NCBI RefSeq assembly: GCF_016907695.1
Contig: NZ_JAFBCK010000001.1
Location: 4,204,001 to 4,268,000, forward strand
DNA: 64,000 nt
Reading direction: 5' to 3'
Source: Actinokineospora baliensis
GTDB taxonomy: Bacteria > Actinomycetota > Actinomycetes > Mycobacteriales > Pseudonocardiaceae
Shown: positions 60,125 to 64,000 of the stretch, one piece after another
Layout of the letters: each line of letters starts with the position of its first letter
How positions within the stretch are numbered: position 1 is the stretch's first letter
Position numbers and translations under genes: made by a program
The notes under the pieces: generated by a model
Told to the model about the DNA's origin: nothing
Databases searched by the model: none
The model's input: the letters and a program-made list of their open reading frames with translations, nothing else

Positions 60125-61251
60125 GCAGGCAAGTCGATCCCGCCGAAGACGCCTACCGCGACGAGTTGGCGTTCCTCGCCGCCTACGACGACGGCCGCAA
60201 ACCGCCGGGCTGGCGGCTCACACCCCGTGCCGCGGTCACCTTCATCATGGGCAGCGACCCGCTGACCCTGCCCACCCCCGTGGCCGGTCTCCCCGCGCGG
60301 TTGGCGATCAGCCAGAAGTTCGTCGGGGAACGTGCGCTCGTGGAACGCGCCGTGATCACACTGGCAGGCGAGCGGGGCCTGTTGCTGGTCGGCGAGCCCG
60401 GTACGGCCAAGTCGATGCTGTCGGAACTGTTGGCGGCGGCCGTGTCCGGCACGAGTCAGCTGGTGGTGCAGGGGACGGCTGGCACCACGGAGGACCAGCT
60501 CCGCTACGGCTGGAACTACGCGCTGCTCCTCGCCGAGGGGCCGAGTCCGCGGGCGCTGGTCCCGTCCCCGGTCCTCACCGCGATGCGCGACGGTGGCGTC
60601 GTGCGCGTCGAGGAGATCACCCGGTGCTTGCCGGAGGTCCAAGACGCGCTGGTGTCGATCCTGTCGGACCGGCGCATCGCCGTGCCGGAGCTGTCCGGCA
60701 CGGACGACGCGACCGTGCACGCGGCTCCCGGCTTCACGGTCATCGCGACGGCGAACCTGCGCGACCGGGGCGTGTCCGAGATGTCCGCGGCGCTCAAGCG
60801 CCGGTTCAACTTCGAGGCCGTGGGCCCCATCGGCGACCTCGGAGCCGAGATCGCGCTGGTGCGCAGGCAGGCCACCGCCGCGCTCGACCGGGTCAACGCG
60901 ACCTTCGCGATCGACGACGTCGTGCTCGAGGCGTTGGTGACCGCGTTCCGGGACCTGCGCGCGGGCACCTCGGTCGAGGGGTGGGCCGTGGAGCGGCCCA
61001 GCACGGTCATGAGCACCGCCGAAGCCGTCTCCGTCGCGACGTCCCTCGGTCTGGCCAACGCCTACTTCTCCAGCGACCGCGACCCGCTGTCGCTGCTGCC
61101 CGGTCACCTGCTCGGGGTCGTTCGCAAGGACGATCCCGCCGACGCGGCCCGGCTCCTGGCCTACTGGGACGGCGCGGTCCGCCGCCGCGCCGAGTCCGGC
61201 ACGCACACCTGGCGCCGCCTCTGGGACTTGCGTGATGTCCTCGACCAGTGA
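60121..61251 (+). CDS. MoxR-family AAA+ ATPase
   Basis: 376 residues, ATG 60121 overlapping the previous stop (ATGA). The AAA+ core has Walker A LLVGEPGTAKSML (about 97-109), Walker B VVRVEEITRC (the usual D-E reads E-E), sensor 1 TVIATANLRDRG and the arginine-finger region ALKRRFNFE. The pre-ATPase helix FVGERALVERAVITL is typical of MoxR proteins. MoxR ATPases work with VWA-domain partners to remodel or activate client proteins. No VWA gene is visible within the window, but one is expected downstream of DUF5682. It forms an operon with its neighbours. Confidence 0.92.
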   Translation: MSRQVDPAEDAYRDELAFLAAYDDGRKPPGWRLTPRAAVTFIMGSDPLTLPTPVAGLPARLAISQKFVGERALVERAVITLAGERGLLLVGEPGTAKSMLSELLAAAVSGTSQLVVQGTAGTTEDQLRYGWNYALLLAEGPSPRALVPSPVLTAMRDGGVVRVEEITRCLPEVQDALVSILSDRRIAVPELSGTDDATVHAAPGFTVIATANLRDRGVSEMSAALKRRFNFEAVGPIGDLGAEIALVRRQATAALDRVNATFAIDDVVLEALVTAFRDLRAGTSVEGWAVERPSTVMSTAEAVSVATSLGLANAYFSSDRDPLSLLPGHLLGVVRKDDPADAARLLAYWDGAVRRRAESGTHTWRRLWDLRDVLDQ

Positions 61252-64000
61252 TGTAGCGATGCTCGAGGAGCTTGTGGCGCACCGGGTCCCGCACCTGATC
61301 GGCGTCCGGCACCACTCGCCCGCACTCGCCGCGGTGGTGCCCGCGTTGTTGGCCGCCGCCGAGCCGGACGTGGTGCTGATCGAGCTGCCGGAGGAGCTGG
61401 GGGAGTGGTTGCCGCACCTGGCGGACCCGGGGTTGGTGGCCCCGGTTGCGCTGTCGGGTGCCGATCGCGACGGCGGCGGGCTCGCGTTCTACCCGTTCGC
61501 CGACTTCTCTCCCGAGCTGGCAGCGATCCGGTGGGCCTATAGGGCAGGAGTGGAAGTAAAGACCTGCGACCTGCCGCTGTCACGCCACGGCGACGGGTAC
61601 CGCAGACGGCAGGCCAGGCCGACGCCCTTGTCCGATGCGTTGCGCGGCAAGGTGACCGGCCGCGACGGTGACGACCTGTGGGACCGGCTCGTAGAGGCAG
61701 CGGCCCCCGGGCAGTCGCCAGAGGCGGTCCGGCGCGCCGCGCTGTTCGTCGGCTGGGCGATGCGCGCGGAGGGGCCGGTCGACCCGTTCGACGCGCGTCG
61801 GGAAGCGTGGATGCGCCAGGTGATCGCGGAGACAAGAGGCACGTGTGCCGCCGTCATCGGCTCGTACCACGCGGCGGGGCTACTGGGCGGCGACGAGATC
61901 GCCCAAGAGCCGGCCAGCTCGCGCGAGACGATCACCTCGCTCGTGCCGTACACCTTCGCCATGCTCGACGAGCGTTCCGGGTACCCGGCGGGCATTCGTG
62001 ATCCCGAGTGGCAGCAGGCTGTCTTGTCCGCGGCCGGTGATCCCGCCGAGGTGGAAGCCGCCGCGGCGAGCGTGATCGTGCGGATCTGCGTCAGGGTGCG
62101 CGAGCTCGGCCACCACGCCGGGCCCGCCGAAGCCCGCGAGGCGCTCCGACTCGCCGTCGACCTCGCGCGGCTGCGCGGACTTCCCGCTCCCGGCCGGGGC
62201 GAGGTGGTCGAGGCCGTGCAGACCGTGCTGACGCACGCCGAACCCCTGGGGCGTGGCCGGGTTGTCGCCAAAGCCGCCGGGGATGTCCTGGTCGGGCGGC
62301 GCACGGGCGGCCTCGCACCGGGTACGCCCAGGTCCGGTTTGGCGCCCTCGGTGGAGGCACTGCTCGCCCAACTGCGACTTCCCGGCCCGGCCGACCGAGA
62401 CCCGGCAGATCTCCGCCTGGATCCGCTGCGCTCCGAGCGGGACGCGCGCCGCGAGGTCACCCTGCACAGACTCGCCCTGCTCGGCGTGCCGTACGGGGAG
62501 CCGACAGCCACCACGGGAGTCGGCGGCGCCGATGCGCTCACCACCCGCTGGCGGGCCACCTGGACCCCGGCCACCGCGGCAACCCTCCCCGTCGCCGGGC
62601 TGTGGGGCCCGACGCTGGCCCTCGCCGCCGGAGGCCGACTCGGCGCGCGGCGAGCCGATCGCGACGGTCACACCGCCCAAGACGTCGTCACCGACCTCGC
62701 CGACGCCGCGCGCTGCGGGCTCGACGACGTGCTCGCCGACATCCTCACCGACGCCGCCACCATCCTCCCCGCCTCGGCGACCCTGCCCGACCTGCTCTCC
62801 GCGCTGGACCTGCTCGACCGCCTCCGCGCGGGCCACCTGCCCGGCATCACCGGCGACCCGGTACCGCCGGACCTGCCGCGCGCGCTGGAAACCGCCGCTG
62901 TGGCGCAACTCGACGGTCTGGCGGGCTCGCAGTCCCCGGCCGACGCCCGATCCCTGGTCGAACTCGGGCAACGCCACGACGCCCACGGCACCGGTCTGCG
63001 CCTCGGCGTGGCTCTGCGCGGCCTCACCGACCACGGCGCCCCGCTGATCGCGGGTGCCGCGGGGGCGACCAGAGTCCTGCTCGGCCTCCTCCCGCCCCAG
63101 GACCTGGGCGACCGTGCGGCCTCTCTCACCGACAACGCCACCACCGCGTCCGGCCGCGACACGCTGCGCGGGTTCCTCACCGGTGTGCTCGCCGCCGCGG
63201 AACCGCTGCTGGAGGCGCCGGAAGCTCTGACGCCGCTGCTCGACCGCGTCGCGACCCTCACCGACCGCGAGTTCCTCGACCGGCTCCCCGCCCTGCGCGC
63301 CGCGTTCGCCACGGTCGGCCCTACTCCCAGGCAGCGCATCACCGCCGTCGTCGAGCAGCACACCGGCACCCGGATCGACACCGCGCACGACCCCGAGTTG
63401 TTGGCCCGCTGGGTCCGCGCCGAGCGGGCCGCCCTCGACGTCCTCGCCGCACACGGCCTGCGACCGGGCGCACCGGTCACACCGATCCCCGCTGAGTCCG
63501 AGCAGCGGGCCAGGGCGGGCGACATCGACCCCACGACCCGGTGGCGGCTGGTGTTGGGATCGCGCGATGAGCAGACCGATGGCGCGAGCAGGCGGTACGC
63601 CGCGGCACTGGACGAACTGTACGGAATGGACAGTGGAGAGGGTGCCGACCGGCACGGGGTCGGGGCGGGCCGGGGCACGCCGTTCCCGAACGCCCGCGAC
63701 TGGTCGGTCGAACTCGGCGAGCTGTTCGGCGAGCGCGTCCGCGAGGAGGTCTTGGCCGCGGCGGTCGAAGGCGGTCGGGTGGAAGCCGCCCTGCACCTCG
63801 ACCCCGATGCCGTGCGCCCGTCGGTCGAACTGCTGCGCGACGTGCTGTCCCTCGCCGGTGGTCTCCCCGAGGCCACCCTGGCGCGGTTGCGGCCCCTGGT
63901 CGCCCGCATGGTGCGGGAACTGGCCGCGCAGCTCGCCGTCCGGCTGCGGCCCGCGCTGACCGGGATCCAACTCCCCGTGCCCAGCAGACGTCCAGGTGGT
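61235..64000 (+). CDS. DUF5682 family protein (3' end beyond the window)
   Basis: At least 922 residues; the frame is open to the window edge. ATG 61235 (17-bp overlap with the MoxR gene) or ATG 61259 could start it. The N-terminus has the DUF5682 signature LIGVRHHSPALAAVVPALLA, DVVLIELPEEL and FYPFADFSPELAAIRWAY, a fold related to TraB/EreA-like proteins with conserved His and Glu residues that may bind metal. MRQVIAETRGTCAAVIGSYH follows. The C-terminal part is helical. It is the third gene of the operon, coupled to the MoxR ATPase. The activity is unknown; by context it is the probable effector or partner in a MoxR conflict system. Confidence 0.88.
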   Translation, partial: MSSTSDVAMLEELVAHRVPHLIGVRHHSPALAAVVPALLAAAEPDVVLIELPEELGEWLPHLADPGLVAPVALSGADRDGGGLAFYPFADFSPELAAIRWAYRAGVEVKTCDLPLSRHGDGYRRRQARPTPLSDALRGKVTGRDGDDLWDRLVEAAAPGQSPEAVRRAALFVGWAMRAEGPVDPFDARREAWMRQVIAETRGTCAAVIGSYHAAGLLGGDEIAQEPASSRETITSLVPYTFAMLDERSGYPAGIRDPEWQQAVLSAAGDPAEVEAAAASVIVRICVRVRELGHHAGPAEAREALRLAVDLARLRGLPAPGRGEVVEAVQTVLTHAEPLGRGRVVAKAAGDVLVGRRTGGLAPGTPRSGLAPSVEALLAQLRLPGPADRDPADLRLDPLRSERDARREVTLHRLALLGVPYGEPTATTGVGGADALTTRWRATWTPATAATLPVAGLWGPTLALAAGGRLGARRADRDGHTAQDVVTDLADAARCGLDDVLADILTDAATILPASATLPDLLSALDLLDRLRAGHLPGITGDPVPPDLPRALETAAVAQLDGLAGSQSPADARSLVELGQRHDAHGTGLRLGVALRGLTDHGAPLIAGAAGATRVLLGLLPPQDLGDRAASLTDNATTASGRDTLRGFLTGVLAAAEPLLEAPEALTPLLDRVATLTDREFLDRLPALRAAFATVGPTPRQRITAVVEQHTGTRIDTAHDPELLARWVRAERAALDVLAAHGLRPGAPVTPIPAESEQRARAGDIDPTTRWRLVLGSRDEQTDGASRRYAAALDELYGMDSGEGADRHGVGAGRGTPFPNARDWSVELGELFGERVREEVLAAAVEGGRVEAALHLDPDAVRPSVELLRDVLSLAGGLPEATLARLRPLVARMVRELAAQLAVRLRPALTGIQLPVPSRRPGG

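Noticed and set aside
1..64000. Prophage, integrative element or tRNA attachment site
   Set aside because: No integrase, transposase, phage structural gene or tRNA was recognised, and no flanking direct repeats of an insertion were seen.

Overview
The window is very GC-rich DNA of a filamentous actinobacterium, most likely of the Pseudonocardiales (Saccharothrix/Actinokineospora/Lentzea type). The clues are the strong GC bias at third codon positions, frequent GTG starts with AGGAGG-like ribosome sites, and gene families typical of such organisms: ANTAR proteins, DUF5753/DUF397 pairs, LAL regulators, SpoIIE/STAS/RsbW partner-switch proteins, PknB-type kinases, and secreted M4 and S8 proteases. 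The genus is an inference. No rRNA, tRNA, CRISPR array, IS element or prophage was recognised.

Layout. 0.4-3.9 kb: a GAF-ANTAR regulator and a secreted M4 metalloprotease with a chitin-binding-like tail. 3.9-6.3 kb: a methyltransferase, then a gene-free tract with three ~148-bp palindromic repeats, then a lipoprotein. 6.4-18.2 kb: a polymorphic-toxin region with a secreted FG-GAP protein divergent from a 2307-residue RHS/YD-Hint toxin, whose stop codon overlaps the first of two small candidate immunity genes. 18.2-25.2 kb: a GNAT gene, then a two-gene operon pairing a SEFIR/TIR-like, P-loop (STAND-like), TPR-like protein with a membrane-anchored macro protein of Thoeris ThsA type, then two DUF5753 regulators with a small unknown gene and a DUF397 gene.

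25.6-36.1 kb: a large Pro/Ala-rich protein, a small ORF, a beta-helix protein carrying two CbxX/EccA-type AAA+ domains, a subtilisin, and an Hsp70-transmembrane-beta-propeller fusion. 36.2-41.8 kb: a signalling cluster with a phosphoacceptor-less kinase remnant, a NarL response regulator, a degenerate kinase fused to a probable pseudo-dynamin, an intact histidine kinase, a Ser/Thr kinase and a tiny secreted peptide. 42.0-46.0 kb: a LAL regulator behind a PHO-box-like repeat, a DUF6328 membrane protein and a HAF-repeat remnant. 46.0-53.1 kb: a partner-switch cluster (SpoIIE-RsbW fusion, STAS protein, a 1198-residue hybrid kinase-phosphatase, an RsbW-like kinase). 53.2-55.2 kb: an aldo/keto reductase and a cyclopropane-fatty-acid-synthase-like enzyme. 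55.3 kb to the right edge: an operon of a 1592-residue protein, a MoxR-type AAA+ ATPase and a DUF5682 protein cut by the window edge, preceded by a sequence resembling the DNA-damage (PafBC/RecA-NDp) promoter.

The strongest candidate for a new system is the SEFIR-STAND/TM-macro operon at 18.7-22.7 kb. It looks like a Thoeris type II relative in which the TIR-type signalling enzyme is built into a STAND-like sensor that also carries a catalytically degenerate CHAT-like segment. The damage-promoter-linked MoxR/DUF5682 operon and the pseudo-kinase/pseudo-dynamin cassette come next.
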